The translations under genes were made by a program, and so were the position numbers. Positions 43,762 through 53,420 of a stretch of 64,000 nucleotides of DNA are shown one piece after another. Each line of letters starts with the position of its first letter. The first letter of the stretch is position 1. The DNA comes from Streptomyces sannanensis. Lineage in GTDB: Bacteria; Actinomycetota; Actinomycetes; Streptomycetales; Streptomycetaceae. The notes under the pieces were generated by a model that was not told where the DNA came from, made no database searches, and saw only the letters and a program-made list of their open reading frames with translations. The stretch spans positions 5,270,001 to 5,334,000 of the forward strand of contig NZ_BAAAYL010000001.1 in the NCBI RefSeq assembly GCF_039536205.1. The letters are read 5' to 3'.

Positions 43762-44271
43762 ATGGACGCCGTGCGGCTCATCGCGGTCACCAGGAGCGCC
43801 CTGGCACGGAGCCCGGCTGCGTGGGACATCGTGGCGGAGGCCTGGCAGGCCCAGGCCCTCGCCCAGGCCATCGGCAGCCGTCTGGCCCTGACCGGGCCTC
43901 CGGAACTGCGAGGAGAGGCGCGTGCCCTCGGCGAGGTGGGCGACCGTGGGTGCGTCACACCGGCGCAGTCCGTTCCCGGGGGTGCCTTACGCGCCGCCCG
44001 GCTGAGTGAAGTGGCAGAGCCGGCAAGGGCGCTGACCGAACTCGGCGCTCTCCTGGGCGAGGTCGGCACCGCCCTGGTCGGGGTGGCCTGCGCCACGGAC
44101 GAGGAGGCGCTGTACTGGCACTGCATCGAAGCGATCGACGCCGCCGACGAGTCGAGCGACCATGTGCGCGGCATGCTGCGCCGCCTTGCGGTCAGGGACC
44201 GTGACCGAGCCCATGGCGGAGTGCGGAGTGCGGTCCAGGACTCCCCGGTGGGTCCGCCGGACACTTCCTAG
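43762..44271 (+). CDS. DUF6099-like hypothetical protein
   Basis: 169 residues, helical: MDAVRLIAVTRSALARSPAA, EAWQAQALAQAIGSRLAL, GVACATDEEALYWHCIEAID. I recall this as a Streptomyces family named DUF6099; function unknown. ATG 43762 preferred over upstream open frame; the preceding 127 bp carry no gene. Confidence 0.7.
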   Translation: MDAVRLIAVTRSALARSPAAWDIVAEAWQAQALAQAIGSRLALTGPPELRGEARALGEVGDRGCVTPAQSVPGGALRAARLSEVAEPARALTELGALLGEVGTALVGVACATDEEALYWHCIEAIDAADESSDHVRGMLRRLAVRDRDRAHGGVRSAVQDSPVGPPDTS

Positions 44272-44325
44272 CCCGCTCCCGGTCCGGCGGCCGGGAGACG
44301 CCCGGTGACGGTGCACGATGGATGT

Positions 44326-45261
44326 ATGGACCTTCGACATACGCGGCCGGTCCACACGCTCGCCGCCGCGCTCGACCGGGGAGCGCTCGTCCTCGACGGC
44401 GGACTGTCCAACCAACTGGAGGCGCAGGGCTGCGATCTGTCCGACGCGCTCTGGTCGGCCCGGCTGCTCGCCGATGCCCCCGGCCGGATCCAGGCCGCGC
44501 ACTCGGCCTATGCGCGAGCAGGCGCCCAGGTGCTGATCACCTCCAGCTATCAGGCGACGTTCGAGGGTTTTGCGCGGCGAGGCATCACCGCGGACGAGGC
44601 TGCGGGGCTGCTGGCCCGCAGTGTTGAACTCGCCCGCCGCGCGGGCGACACGGTGGAGCACGAGGTGTGGGTGGCGGCCTCGGTCGGGCCGTACGGGGCG
44701 ATGCTGGCGGACGGCAGTGAGTACCGGGGGCGGTACGGGCTGTCGGTGCGGGAGCTGGAGCGGTTCCACCGGCCGCGCATCGAGGCCCTGGCCGCGGCCG
44801 GGCCCGATGTGCTCGCCCTGGAAACGGTGCCGGACGCCGATGAGGCGGAGGCGCTGCTGCGGGCCGTCGAGGGATGCGGGGTGCCGGTGTGGCTGTCGTA
44901 CAGCATCATGGGGCGGCGGACCCGGGCGGGGCAGTCGCTGGAGTCGGCGCTCGCCCTGGTCGCCGGGCACGACCAGGTGATCGCCGCGGGCGTCAACTGC
45001 TGCACGCCCGAGGATGCCGGCCGCGCAGTGGAGCTCGCGGCGTCCGTCACCGGCAAGCCTGTGGTCGTCTATCCGAACAGCGGAGAGGAGTGGGACCCGG
45101 AGGCCCGGGACTGGCGCGGCGGGGGCACCTTCGACCCGGCGAGGGTGGCGGACCGGCGGGTGGCCGGGGCCCGGCTGATCGGCGGCTGCTGCCGAGTGGG
45201 CCCGGAACGGATCGCGGAACTGGCCCGGCTGATGCGGCTGCCGAAAGGGGCAGAGCCGTAA
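44326..45261 (+). CDS. mmuM: Homocysteine S-methyltransferase
   Basis: Transfers a methyl group from S-methylmethionine or SAM to homocysteine, giving methionine. The barrel begins LVLDGGLSNQLEAQG; zinc cysteines are in GVNCCTPED and LIGGCCRVGPERIAEL. 311 residues, the size of the MmuM type. ATG 44326 is preferred; GTG 44305 is seven codons upstream. Stands alone between unrelated genes. Confidence 0.92.
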   Translation: MDLRHTRPVHTLAAALDRGALVLDGGLSNQLEAQGCDLSDALWSARLLADAPGRIQAAHSAYARAGAQVLITSSYQATFEGFARRGITADEAAGLLARSVELARRAGDTVEHEVWVAASVGPYGAMLADGSEYRGRYGLSVRELERFHRPRIEALAAAGPDVLALETVPDADEAEALLRAVEGCGVPVWLSYSIMGRRTRAGQSLESALALVAGHDQVIAAGVNCCTPEDAGRAVELAASVTGKPVVVYPNSGEEWDPEARDWRGGGTFDPARVADRRVAGARLIGGCCRVGPERIAELARLMRLPKGAEP

Positions 45262-45307
45262 CGAAAACCCATGGTGGGAGGAGGAAGAGCGGACAATACT
45301 CGGATGT

Positions 45308-46768
45308 GTGTTCCTGACGATCAGTACGACCGGTACTCCTGAGCGCCCGGCGACCGACCTCGGATTTCTGCTGCACAAGCACCCCGACAAGGCGCAGGCG
45401 TTCTCCACCTCGCACGGTACGGCCCGGGTCTTCTATCCGGAGGCGTCCGCCGAGCGCTGCACGGCCGCTCTGCTGCTGGAGGTGGATCCCGTGGCGCTGG
45501 TACGTCGCGGCAAGGGCAAGGGCCGCGGCGGCGCGCCCGATTCCGCGCTCGCCCAGTACGTCAACGACCGGCCTTATGCGGCGTCTTCACTCATGGCTGT
45601 CGCCCTGAGCACGGTCTTCAAGAGTGCCCTGCGAGGAGTGTGCAACGCGCTGCCCGAGCGCGCCGAGGCCCCGCTGCCGCTGCGTATCGAGGTGCCCGCC
45701 CTGCCCGCACGGGGCGGTGCCGAGCTGGTGCGGAAACTCTTCGGGCCGCTCGGCTGGGCGTCGGTGGAGGCCGAACCGGTGGCCCTGGACGAGAAGTTCC
45801 CGCAGTGGGGCGACTCGCGGTATGTACGGCTCGTACTGGAAGGGGAGTTGAGACTCGCCGACGCGCTGCGCCAGCTGTATGTGCTGCTGCCGGTGCTCGA
45901 CGACGCGAAGCACTACTGGGTGGCGCCCGACGAGGTCGACAAGCTGCTGCGCGCCGGTGAGGGCTGGCTGGCGGACCATCCCGAGCAGAAGCTGATCACC
46001 AGCCGGTATCTGTCCCGCCGCTGGGGCCTGACCCGGCAGGCGATGGAGCGCCTGGAACTGGCCCGGCTCGCCGAGGCCGACGACGCAGATGTCGACGAGA
46101 TCGACAACGCCGTCGACGAGGCGACCGACACGGAAGAGCGGCCGGTGCCGCTCGCCGTGCAGCGGCGTGAGGCGATCCTGACCGCGCTGCGCGCGGCCGG
46201 CGCCGGCCGGGTGCTCGATCTGGGCTGCGGCCAGGGGCAGCTGGTCCAGGAGCTGCTCAAGGACGTCCGGTTCACCGAGATCGTCGGCGTGGACGTGTCC
46301 ATGCGGGCCCTGACGATCGCGGCGCGCCGGCTGCGGCTGGAGCGGATGAGCGAGCGGCAGTCGCAGAGGGTCACGCTGTTCCAGGGGTCGCTCGCCTACA
46401 CCGACATCAGGCTCAGGGGCTATGACGCCGCCGTGTTGAGCGAGGTCATCGAGCACCTCGACCTGCCCCGGCTGCCCGCCCTGGAGTACGCGGTGTTCGG
46501 CTCCGCCCGCCCGCAGACCGTGGTCGTGACCACGCCGAACGTCGAGTACAACGTCCGCTGGGAGTCCCTCCCCGCCGGGCATGTCCGGCACGGCGACCAC
46601 CGATTCGAATGGACCCGGGAGGAGTTCCGGGCCTGGGCGGCCTCGGTCGCCGAACGCCACGGTTACACCGTCGAGTTCGTACCGGTCGGGCCGGACGACC
46701 CCGAGGTGGGACCGCCGACCCACATGGGTGTTTTCACCAAGGCCACGAAGGAGGAGAAGGCCGCATGA
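45308..46768 (+). CDS. hen1: Hen1, RNA 3'-terminal ribose 2'-O-methyltransferase
   Basis: Methylates the 2'-OH at the 3' end of cleaved RNA during bacterial RNA repair so the healed site resists a second ribotoxin cut. The N-terminal half (MFLTISTTGTPERPATDLGF, LLHKHPDKAQ) activates the Pnkp ligase; the C-terminal half is the methyltransferase with SAM motif VLDLGCGQGQLVQELL and the metal motif EVIEHLDLPRL. 486 residues, usual length. GTG 45308. The stop overlaps pnkp (ATGA). Confidence 0.95.
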   Translation: MFLTISTTGTPERPATDLGFLLHKHPDKAQAFSTSHGTARVFYPEASAERCTAALLLEVDPVALVRRGKGKGRGGAPDSALAQYVNDRPYAASSLMAVALSTVFKSALRGVCNALPERAEAPLPLRIEVPALPARGGAELVRKLFGPLGWASVEAEPVALDEKFPQWGDSRYVRLVLEGELRLADALRQLYVLLPVLDDAKHYWVAPDEVDKLLRAGEGWLADHPEQKLITSRYLSRRWGLTRQAMERLELARLAEADDADVDEIDNAVDEATDTEERPVPLAVQRREAILTALRAAGAGRVLDLGCGQGQLVQELLKDVRFTEIVGVDVSMRALTIAARRLRLERMSERQSQRVTLFQGSLAYTDIRLRGYDAAVLSEVIEHLDLPRLPALEYAVFGSARPQTVVVTTPNVEYNVRWESLPAGHVRHGDHRFEWTREEFRAWAASVAERHGYTVEFVPVGPDDPEVGPPTHMGVFTKATKEEKAA

Positions 46769-49401
46769 CCACAGCAACGGCCAAGCGCACCCTCGCCGTC
46801 ACCGACCTGTCCCTCGTGGTGCTGATCGGTGCGACCGGGTCGGGCAAGTCGACGTTCGCCAGGACGCATTTCAAGCCCACCGAGGTGATCTCCTCGGACT
46901 TCTGCCGCGGTCTGGTCGCCGACGACGAGAACGACCAGAGCGCGACCGGCGACGCGTTCGACGTGCTGCACTACATCGCGGGCAAGCGGCTCGCGGCCGG
47001 CCGGCTCACCGTGATCGACGCGACCAATGTCCAGCCCGAGGCCCGTCGGCAGCTGATCCAGCTGGCCCGGCAGCACGATGTGCTGCCGATCGCCATCGTC
47101 CTGGACATGCCCGAGGAGGTCTGCGCCGCGCGCAACGCCGTACGCGCCGACCGGGCCGGGATGCCCCGCCATGTCATCGCGCGCCACCGGCGCGAACTGC
47201 GCCGTTCGCTGCGCGGACTGGAGCGCGAAGGCTTCCGCAAGGTGCACATCCTGCGCGGTGTCGAGGAGGTCGACTCCGCCGAAGTGGTCCTGGAGCGCCG
47301 CTTCAACGACCTCAGGCACCTCACGGGCCCCTTCGACATCATCGGTGACATCCACGGCTGCCGCTCCGAGCTGGAGACCCTGCTCGCCGAGCTGGGTTAT
47401 GCCGACGGCGTGCACCCCGAGGGCCGCACGGCCGTCTTCGTCGGCGACCTGGTCGACCGCGGGCCCGACAGCCCCGGTGTGCTGCGCCGCGTCATGGGCA
47501 TGGTCGCCTCCGGCAACGCCCTGTGCGTGCCCGGTAACCACGAGAACAAGCTGGGCCGCTGGCTCAAGGGCAGGAACGTCCAGCACACCCACGGCCTCGC
47601 CGAGACCATCGAGCAGCTGGAGCGGGAGGACGAGAGCTTCCGGGAGCAGGTGCGGGAGTTCATCGACGGACTCGTCAGCCACTATGTCCTCGACGAGGGC
47701 AGGCTGGTGGTCTGTCACGCCGGTCTGCCCGAGAAGTACCACGGCCGCACCTCCGGCCGGGTCCGTTCGCACGCGCTGTACGGTGACACCACCGGCGAGA
47801 CCGACGAGTTCGGCCTGCCCGTGCGCTACCCCTGGGCCGAGGACTACCGCGGCCGCGCCGCCGTCGTGTACGGCCACACGCCCGTGCCCAGCACTTCCTG
47901 GATCAACAACACCATCTGCCTGGACACCGGCGCGGTCTTCGGCGGAAAGATGACCGCGCTGCGCTGGCCGGAGCGCGAGCTGGTCGACGTACCGGCGGAG
48001 CGGGTCTGGTACGAGCCGACGAGGCCGCTGGCCACCGAGGCGCCCGGCGGGCACGAGGGCCGTCCACTGGACATCGCCGATGTGCACGGCCGCCGGATCG
48101 TGGAGACCCGGCAGATGGGCAACCTCGCGGTGCGCGAGGAGAACGCGGCGGCGGCGCTCGAGGTCATGAGCCGCTTCGCAGTCGACCCACGGCTGCTCCC
48201 GTATCTTCCGCCGACGATGTCGCCCACCGCGACCTCGGGGATCGAAGCCCGCGGCGGAGCCGCTGACGAGCCCCGCGGCGGAGCCGCTATTGAGCCCCGC
48301 GGCGGAGCCGCTGATGAGCCCTTCCTGGAGCACCCGGCGGAGGCGTTCGCCCAGTACAGGGCGGACGGCGTCGAGAAGGTCGTGTGCGAGGAGAAGCACA
48401 TGGGCTCGCGGGCGGTGGCGCTGATCTGCCGTGACGCGGACGCGGCACGGGAACGCTTCGGGGTGGACGGTCCTTCCGGGTCCCTCTATACCCGCACCGG
48501 CCGTCCTTTCTTCACAGAGTCCATCAGCGGCTCCGCCGCGGGTGCGTCGATGACCGAGCAGGTCCTGGACCGGCTGCGGGCCGCCGTGGCCGCGGCTGGG
48601 CTGTGGGACGAGCTTCGCACCGACTGGCTGCTGCTCGACGCCGAGCTGATGCCCTGGTCGCTCAAGGCGTCCGGGCTGCTGCGCACGCAGTACGCCGCCG
48701 TGGGCGCCGCCTCCGGCGCGGCCTTCCCAGCCGCCCTCGCGGCGCTCGAGGCGGCCGCGGCCCGCGGTGTCGACGTCGAGGGCATGCTGGACCGGCAGCG
48801 TGAACGGGCCGCCGACGCGGCCGCGTTCACAGAGGCGTACCGGCGTTACTGCTGGACCACGGACGGCCTGGAGGGAGTGCGGCTCGCACCGTTCCAGATC
48901 CTCGCTGTACAGGGCCGCAGCCTTGCCGCCGTACCGCACGACGAACAGTTGGCCTGGCTGGACCGGCTGGTCGAGCACGACCCCACCGGCCTGATCCAGA
49001 CCACCCGCCGTCTGGTCGTCGACACCGGTGACGAGGCCTCGGTCAGGGCCGGCACCGACTGGTGGCTGGAGCTGACCGCGGCGGGCGGCGAGGGCATGGT
49101 CGTCAAGCCGCTCCAGGCGCTCGTACGGGACGGCAAGGGCAGGCTGGTGCAGCCCGGAATCAAGGTGCGCGGCCGTGAGTACCTGCGGATCATCTACGGT
49201 CCCGAGTACACGCGGCAGGAGAACCTGGCCCGGCTGCGCTCACGCTTCCTCGGCCACAAGCGCTCACTGGCTCTGCGTGAGTACGCCCTGGGTCTTGAGG
49301 CGCTGGACCGGCTGGCGGAGGGCGAGCCGCTGTGGCGGATCCACGAGGCGGTGTTCGCCGTCCTGGCACTCGAGTCGGAGCCGGTCGACCCCCGGTTGTG
49401 A
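46765..49401 (+). CDS. pnkp: Pnkp, polynucleotide kinase-phosphatase-ligase
   Basis: RNA end-healing and sealing enzyme, partner of Hen1. The N-terminal kinase has GATGSGKSTFART; the central metallophosphatase (from about residue 195) has DIIGDIHGCRSE, FVGDLVDRGPDS, VPGNHENKL and VYGHTPVP; the C-terminal ligase/adenylyltransferase has the nucleotidyl Lys in CEEKHMGSRAVAL and GEGMVVKPL with VKVRG-type IKVRGREYL. 878 residues. An eight-residue tandem repeat is inserted just before the ligase domain. ATG 46765 overlaps the hen1 stop. Confidence 0.95.
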   Translation: MTTATAKRTLAVTDLSLVVLIGATGSGKSTFARTHFKPTEVISSDFCRGLVADDENDQSATGDAFDVLHYIAGKRLAAGRLTVIDATNVQPEARRQLIQLARQHDVLPIAIVLDMPEEVCAARNAVRADRAGMPRHVIARHRRELRRSLRGLEREGFRKVHILRGVEEVDSAEVVLERRFNDLRHLTGPFDIIGDIHGCRSELETLLAELGYADGVHPEGRTAVFVGDLVDRGPDSPGVLRRVMGMVASGNALCVPGNHENKLGRWLKGRNVQHTHGLAETIEQLEREDESFREQVREFIDGLVSHYVLDEGRLVVCHAGLPEKYHGRTSGRVRSHALYGDTTGETDEFGLPVRYPWAEDYRGRAAVVYGHTPVPSTSWINNTICLDTGAVFGGKMTALRWPERELVDVPAERVWYEPTRPLATEAPGGHEGRPLDIADVHGRRIVETRQMGNLAVREENAAAALEVMSRFAVDPRLLPYLPPTMSPTATSGIEARGGAADEPRGGAAIEPRGGAADEPFLEHPAEAFAQYRADGVEKVVCEEKHMGSRAVALICRDADAARERFGVDGPSGSLYTRTGRPFFTESISGSAAGASMTEQVLDRLRAAVAAAGLWDELRTDWLLLDAELMPWSLKASGLLRTQYAAVGAASGAAFPAALAALEAAAARGVDVEGMLDRQRERAADAAAFTEAYRRYCWTTDGLEGVRLAPFQILAVQGRSLAAVPHDEQLAWLDRLVEHDPTGLIQTTRRLVVDTGDEASVRAGTDWWLELTAAGGEGMVVKPLQALVRDGKGRLVQPGIKVRGREYLRIIYGPEYTRQENLARLRSRFLGHKRSLALREYALGLEALDRLAEGEPLWRIHEAVFAVLALESEPVDPRL
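48245..48320 (+). repeat. 24-bp tandem repeat in pnkp
   Basis: Three copies of a 24-base unit with the shared word GCGGCGGAGCCGCT at 48251, 48275 and 48299, encoding ARGGAADE, PRGGAAIE and PRGGAADE. The unit has the palindromic centre GCGGC...GCCGC and keeps the frame. Confidence 0.92.
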
Positions 49402-49544
49402 CGACGGCAGGCCCGGGTACCCCGGATTACCGCAGGATTACTGCGTACGGGGGAATGTTGCCGGATTTTCGCGTGCGGGCTCATGCGGGCTCGTTCTTTC
49501 AGGACGGCGGAGTATCCGCGAATCCTGGAAGGACGGAACGCATC

Positions 49545-50045
49545 ATGAAGATGACCGCGCGCGGAGGCCTTGCGGCGCTCGTGTCCTGTGTGGCCGCGGC
49601 GGTGGCGGCTCCGCCCGCCATGGCCGGGGCGCATGTGCCCGTCGTCGTTCCACTCGAGGGGCTGGAGCACGCGGTGCCGCTGGAGGCGCCCACGGTGTCC
49701 TCCACCGTGCCCGTACCGGTCACGGGGACGCCCGGCGCGCCGCGTTTCCGCGCGGGCCGGCTGTTGCCGGAGGGAGTGGTTCCGCAGGTGCCCGTGTCCA
49801 GTGAGCTGCCCCGGACGCTGGTGGCGGCCCCGCTGCCGGACCTCCTGGGTGACGGCGGTCCCCGCGAGGCCCGCCTCGGCACGCCCCACGCGGAGATGAC
49901 GGCGGCCGGTCCCGGCGCCGACGTCAACGCGCCGCTGACCGGGCCGACCGGGAAGTACGGGCTGCCCGAGCCCGCCCTCCCCGAGGTTTCGGTGCTGACC
50001 CCGATGCTCCAGGGGACCCCGGGAGCCGGGTTCGGTCTCCTCTGA
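49545..50045 (+). CDS. Secreted hypothetical protein
   Basis: 166 residues with a clear signal peptide ([20 protein letters not shown], cleavage probably after PAMA). The mature part is rich in Pro, Val, Gly and Leu ([20 protein letters not shown]) with no cysteine and no known domain. ATG 49545 has GGAAGGACGG upstream. Probably a Streptomyces-specific exported protein; function unknown. Confidence 0.78.
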   Translation: MKMTARGGLAALVSCVAAAVAAPPAMAGAHVPVVVPLEGLEHAVPLEAPTVSSTVPVPVTGTPGAPRFRAGRLLPEGVVPQVPVSSELPRTLVAAPLPDLLGDGGPREARLGTPHAEMTAAGPGADVNAPLTGPTGKYGLPEPALPEVSVLTPMLQGTPGAGFGLL

Positions 50046-50076
50046 GACGAGTACTCGACTCCGGGACGAGCCCGCG

Positions 50077-50107
50077 ACGGCCCGACGGGATGATCCCGTC
50101 GGGCCGT
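50077..50107 (+). terminator. Hairpin terminator after the secreted protein gene
   Basis: Perfect 14-bp stem (50077-50090 with 50094-50107), loop TGA. Confidence 0.85.
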
Positions 50108-50148
50108 TCCGGGTACTGGAACGGTCCGGCTCTGGGAACGTTTATTCC

Positions 50149-51381
50149 ATGGGATTCCATGTCGATTCCGAGACCGGACGTCTGCGCCGCGTGATCCTTC
50201 ACCGGCCCGACCTGGAGCTGAAACGGCTCACCCCGAGCAACAAGGACACCCTCCTCTTCGACGATGTGCTGTGGGTGCGCCGCGCCCGCCACGAGCACGA
50301 CGGATTCGCGGACGTACTGCGCGACCGCGGTGTCGAAGTGCATCTCTTCGGTGATCTCCTGAGAGAGACGCTGGAGCTCCCCGAGGCCAGATCGCTGGTA
50401 CTGGACCGGGTCTTCGACGAGAAGGAGTACGGGCCGCTGGCCACCGAGCATCTCCGGTCCGTGTTCGAGGAGATGCCGGGGGCCGACCTCGTCGAGGCAC
50501 TCGTCGGCGGTATGACCAAACGGGAGTACCTGGAGAAGCACCCCGAGCCCGTCTCCGTCCGCTTCCATGTCATGGACCTGGACGACTTCCTGCTCGGACC
50601 ACTGCCCAACCACCTCTTCACCCGCGACACCTCCGCCTGGATCTACGACGGTGTGTCGATCAACGCCATGCGCTGGCCGGCCAGGCAGCGCGAGACCGTG
50701 CACTTCGAGGCGATCTACAAGCACCACCCGCTGTTCACCGGCCCTCTGGCGCGCGGCTTCCACACCTGGTCGGAGGGCCAGGGCGACTACCCCTCCACCA
50801 TCGAAGGCGGTGATGTACTGGTCATAGGCCGCGGCGCGGTGCTGATCGGCATGAGCGAGCGCACCACTCCGCAGGCCGTGGAGATGCTGGCCCGCGGGCT
50901 GTTCGCGGCTGGGTCGGCCCGTACGATCGTGGCGCTGGACATGCCCAAGCGGCGGGCGTTCATGCATCTCGACACGGTGATGACCATGGTCGACGGTGAC
51001 ACCTTCATCCAGTACGCGGGGCTCGGCATGCTCCGCTCGTACACCATCGAACCGGGGGCGGGCGAGCAGGACCTCAAGGTCACCGACCATCCGCCGGAGC
51101 ACATGCACCGCGCCATTGCCGCTGCCCTGGGCCTGGATTCGATCCGGGTGCTCACCCCGACGCAGGACGTGCACTCCGCGGAGCGCGAGCAGTGGGACGA
51201 CGGCTGCAATGTGCTCGCGGTCGAGCCCGGCGTGGTCGTCGCGTACGAGCGTAATGTCACTACGAACACACATTTGCGCAAACAGGGCCTCGAGGTGATC
51301 GAGATTCCCGGCAGCGAGCTGGGGCGGGGCAGGGGCGGGCCGCGCTGCATGAGCTGCCCGGTCGAACGTGAGGCTGTATAG
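50149..51381 (+). CDS. arcA: Arginine deiminase
   Basis: Converts arginine to citrulline and ammonia. 410 residues with the guanidino-group-modifying motifs [46 protein letters not shown] and the catalytic Cys in [17 protein letters not shown] 50149. The next gene, ornithine carbamoyltransferase, would split citrulline to carbamoyl phosphate and ornithine; no carbamate kinase gene is seen in the window, so the pathway is either completed elsewhere or serves biosynthesis. Confidence 0.96.
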   Translation: MGFHVDSETGRLRRVILHRPDLELKRLTPSNKDTLLFDDVLWVRRARHEHDGFADVLRDRGVEVHLFGDLLRETLELPEARSLVLDRVFDEKEYGPLATEHLRSVFEEMPGADLVEALVGGMTKREYLEKHPEPVSVRFHVMDLDDFLLGPLPNHLFTRDTSAWIYDGVSINAMRWPARQRETVHFEAIYKHHPLFTGPLARGFHTWSEGQGDYPSTIEGGDVLVIGRGAVLIGMSERTTPQAVEMLARGLFAAGSARTIVALDMPKRRAFMHLDTVMTMVDGDTFIQYAGLGMLRSYTIEPGAGEQDLKVTDHPPEHMHRAIAAALGLDSIRVLTPTQDVHSAEREQWDDGCNVLAVEPGVVVAYERNVTTNTHLRKQGLEVIEIPGSELGRGRGGPRCMSCPVEREAV

Positions 51382-51408
51382 CAATGCATTGATTCGTATA
51401 TAGTTTCA
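51376..51408 (+). promoter_or_regulatory. Possible ARG box between arcA and argF
   Basis: The AT-rich stretch TGTATAGCAATGCATTGATT CGTATATAG resembles the two 18-bp half-operators bound by ArgR in Streptomyces (TGCAT and ATA-rich words) and lies 45-77 bp before the argF start, overlapping the arcA stop. Assignment is by composition and position only. Confidence 0.45.
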
Positions 51409-51452
51409 GGGTCCCCGCATTCGCGACCCCATGCGACCCAGGAGCAGCCACC

Positions 51453-52457
51453 ATGGCGACACAACTGGCAGGCCGCCATTTCCTCAAGGAGCTGGACTTC
51501 TCGGCCGAGGAGTTCCGCGGCCTGATCGGTCTGGCCGCGGAGCTCAAGTCGGCCAAGCGCGCGGGGGTCGAGGTGCAGCGGCTGCGGGGCAGGAACATCG
51601 CGCTGATCTTCGAGAAGACCTCCACCCGCACCCGCTGCGCCTTCGAGGTCGCCGCCGCCGACCAGGGGGCCTCGACGACCTACCTCGACCCCTCCGGCTC
51701 CCAGATGGGCCACAAGGAGTCGGTGAAGGACACCGCGCGGGTGCTCGGCCGGATGTTCGACGGCATCGAGTACCGCGGGGACAGTCAGGCCACGGTCGAG
51801 GAACTGGCCGCCTTCGCGGGTGTACCCGTCTTCAACGGACTCACGGACGACTGGCACCCCACCCAGATGCTCGCCGATGTGCTCACCATGACCGAGCACA
51901 GCGACAAGCCCCTCGAGGAGATCGCCTTCGCCTATCTGGGTGACGCCCGCTTCAACATGGGCAACTCGTACCTTGTCACCGGCGCCCTGCTGGGCATGGA
52001 CGTACGGATCGTCGCGCCCCGCTCCTACTGGCCGGCCGAGGAGATCGTCGCCGAGGCCCGCGGGCTCGCCGAGGTGAGCGGCGCCCGGATCACCCTCACC
52101 GAGGACGTCGCCGAGGGCGTCCGGGGCGCCGACTTCGTCGCCACGGACGTCTGGGTGTCGATGGGTGAGCCCAAGGAGGTCTGGGACGAGCGCATAGCGG
52201 CCCTCGGGCCGTATGCCGTGACCATGGACGTGCTGCGCGCCACCGGCAATCCCGGCGTGAAGTTCATGCACTGCCTGCCTGCCTACCACGACCTCGGCAC
52301 CGCGGTCGGCCGCGAGATCCACGAGCGGCACGGGCTGACCGAGCTGGAGGTCGGCGACGAGGTCTTCGAGTCGGAGCATTCGGTCGTCTTCGACGAGGCG
52401 GAGAACCGGATGCACACGATCAAGGCCGTACTGGTCGCCACCCTCGCGGATGCCTGA
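51453..52457 (+). CDS. argF: Ornithine carbamoyltransferase
   Basis: Forms citrulline from ornithine and carbamoyl phosphate, or the reverse in the deiminase pathway. 334 residues with carbamoyl-phosphate motif [26 protein letters not shown], the ornithine-binding DVWVSMGEP and the catalytic MHCLPAYHD. The link to arcA suggests a catabolic (ArcB) role; the sequence alone does not decide between ArgF and ArcB. ATG 51453 follows AGGAGC. Confidence 0.93.
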   Translation: MATQLAGRHFLKELDFSAEEFRGLIGLAAELKSAKRAGVEVQRLRGRNIALIFEKTSTRTRCAFEVAAADQGASTTYLDPSGSQMGHKESVKDTARVLGRMFDGIEYRGDSQATVEELAAFAGVPVFNGLTDDWHPTQMLADVLTMTEHSDKPLEEIAFAYLGDARFNMGNSYLVTGALLGMDVRIVAPRSYWPAEEIVAEARGLAEVSGARITLTEDVAEGVRGADFVATDVWVSMGEPKEVWDERIAALGPYAVTMDVLRATGNPGVKFMHCLPAYHDLGTAVGREIHERHGLTELEVGDEVFESEHSVVFDEAENRMHTIKAVLVATLADA

Positions 52458-52465
52458 CCTGGCGG

Positions 52466-52489
52466 CGTGGCGCGGAACCGAGCGCCACG
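52466..52489 (+). terminator. Short hairpin after argF
   Basis: CGTGGCGC (52466-52473) pairs with GCGCCACG (52482-52489), eight-base loop. Confidence 0.55.
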
Positions 52490-52590
52490 TATTCGAGCGT
52501 GCGCGTATTGCGCACTCGTGACGAGAGTCACGAAGGGGTGATAGCTTCGAAGGGCAGGCAGCAGCCCGCCGCCGAAGGAGGCCACACCCC

Positions 52591-53418
52591 ATGAGCCCCT
52601 TTCTCAGCTCCGCTCCCCGCACCGAGGAATGGCGCCACCTCGAGGTGACCGTGGCGGACGGTGTCGCCACCGTCACCCTCGCCCGCCCCGAGAAGCTCAA
52701 CGCGCTCACTTTCGGCGCGTACGCCGACCTGCGCGACCTGCTCGCCGAACTCTCCCGCGAGCGGGCCGTACGTGCCCTGGTGCTCGCCGGAGAGGGCCGG
52801 GGCTTCTGCTCGGGAGGCGACGTCGACGACATCATCGGCGCCACCCTCGCCATGGACACCGCCCAGCTCCTCGACTTCAACCGGATGACCGGACAGGTCG
52901 TGCGTGCCATCCGCGAATGCCCCTTCCCGGTGATCGCCGCCGTACACGGCGTGGCCGCCGGGGCCGGAGCGGTCCTCGCCCTCGCCGCGGACTTCCGGAT
53001 CGCCGACCCCTCCGCCCGGTTCGCCTTCCTCTTCACCAAGGTCGGCCTCTCCGGCGGGGACATGGGCGCCGCCTATCTGCTGCCGCGTGTCGTCGGCCTC
53101 GGCCATGCCACCCGGCTGCTGATGCTCGGCGAACCGGTCCGCGCCGCCGAGGCCGAGCGGATCGGCCTCATCAGCGAACTGACCGACGAAGGACAGGCCG
53201 GCAGCCGCGCCGCCGAGCTGGCCCGCCACCTCGCCCAGGGCCCGGCACTCGCGTACGCACAGACCAAGGCGCTGCTCACCGCCGAGCTCGACATGCCGCT
53301 CGCCGCCTCCGTCGAACTGGACGCCAACACCCAGGCGCTGTTGATGAACGGCGACGACTACGCGGAATTCCACGCTGCCTTCACCGAGAAGCGGCCGCCC
53401 AAATGGAAGGGGCGCTAG
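52591..53418 (+). CDS. Enoyl-CoA hydratase/isomerase-family protein of the aryl-CoA pathway
   Basis: 275-residue crotonase-fold enzyme. The CoA-ester oxyanion hole is formed by ARPEKLNALTF and HGVAAGAGAVLALAADFRIA; a catalytic acidic residue may lie in KVGLSGGDMGAAYLLPRVVG. It probably hydrates or opens a ring-derived CoA intermediate. It is followed two bases later by the monooxygenase-reductase fusion, so both are one operon. ATG 52591 after GAAGGAGG. Confidence 0.88.
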   Translation: MSPFLSSAPRTEEWRHLEVTVADGVATVTLARPEKLNALTFGAYADLRDLLAELSRERAVRALVLAGEGRGFCSGGDVDDIIGATLAMDTAQLLDFNRMTGQVVRAIRECPFPVIAAVHGVAAGAGAVLALAADFRIADPSARFAFLFTKVGLSGGDMGAAYLLPRVVGLGHATRLLMLGEPVRAAEAERIGLISELTDEGQAGSRAAELARHLAQGPALAYAQTKALLTAELDMPLAASVELDANTQALLMNGDDYAEFHAAFTEKRPPKWKGR

Positions 53419-53420
53419 CC

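Noticed and set aside
45587..48978. Long minus-strand frames of 396 and 771 codons under hen1 and pnkp
   Set aside because: High-GC antisense shadows of well-supported genes; His/Gly/Asp/Arg-rich composition typical of such shadows.
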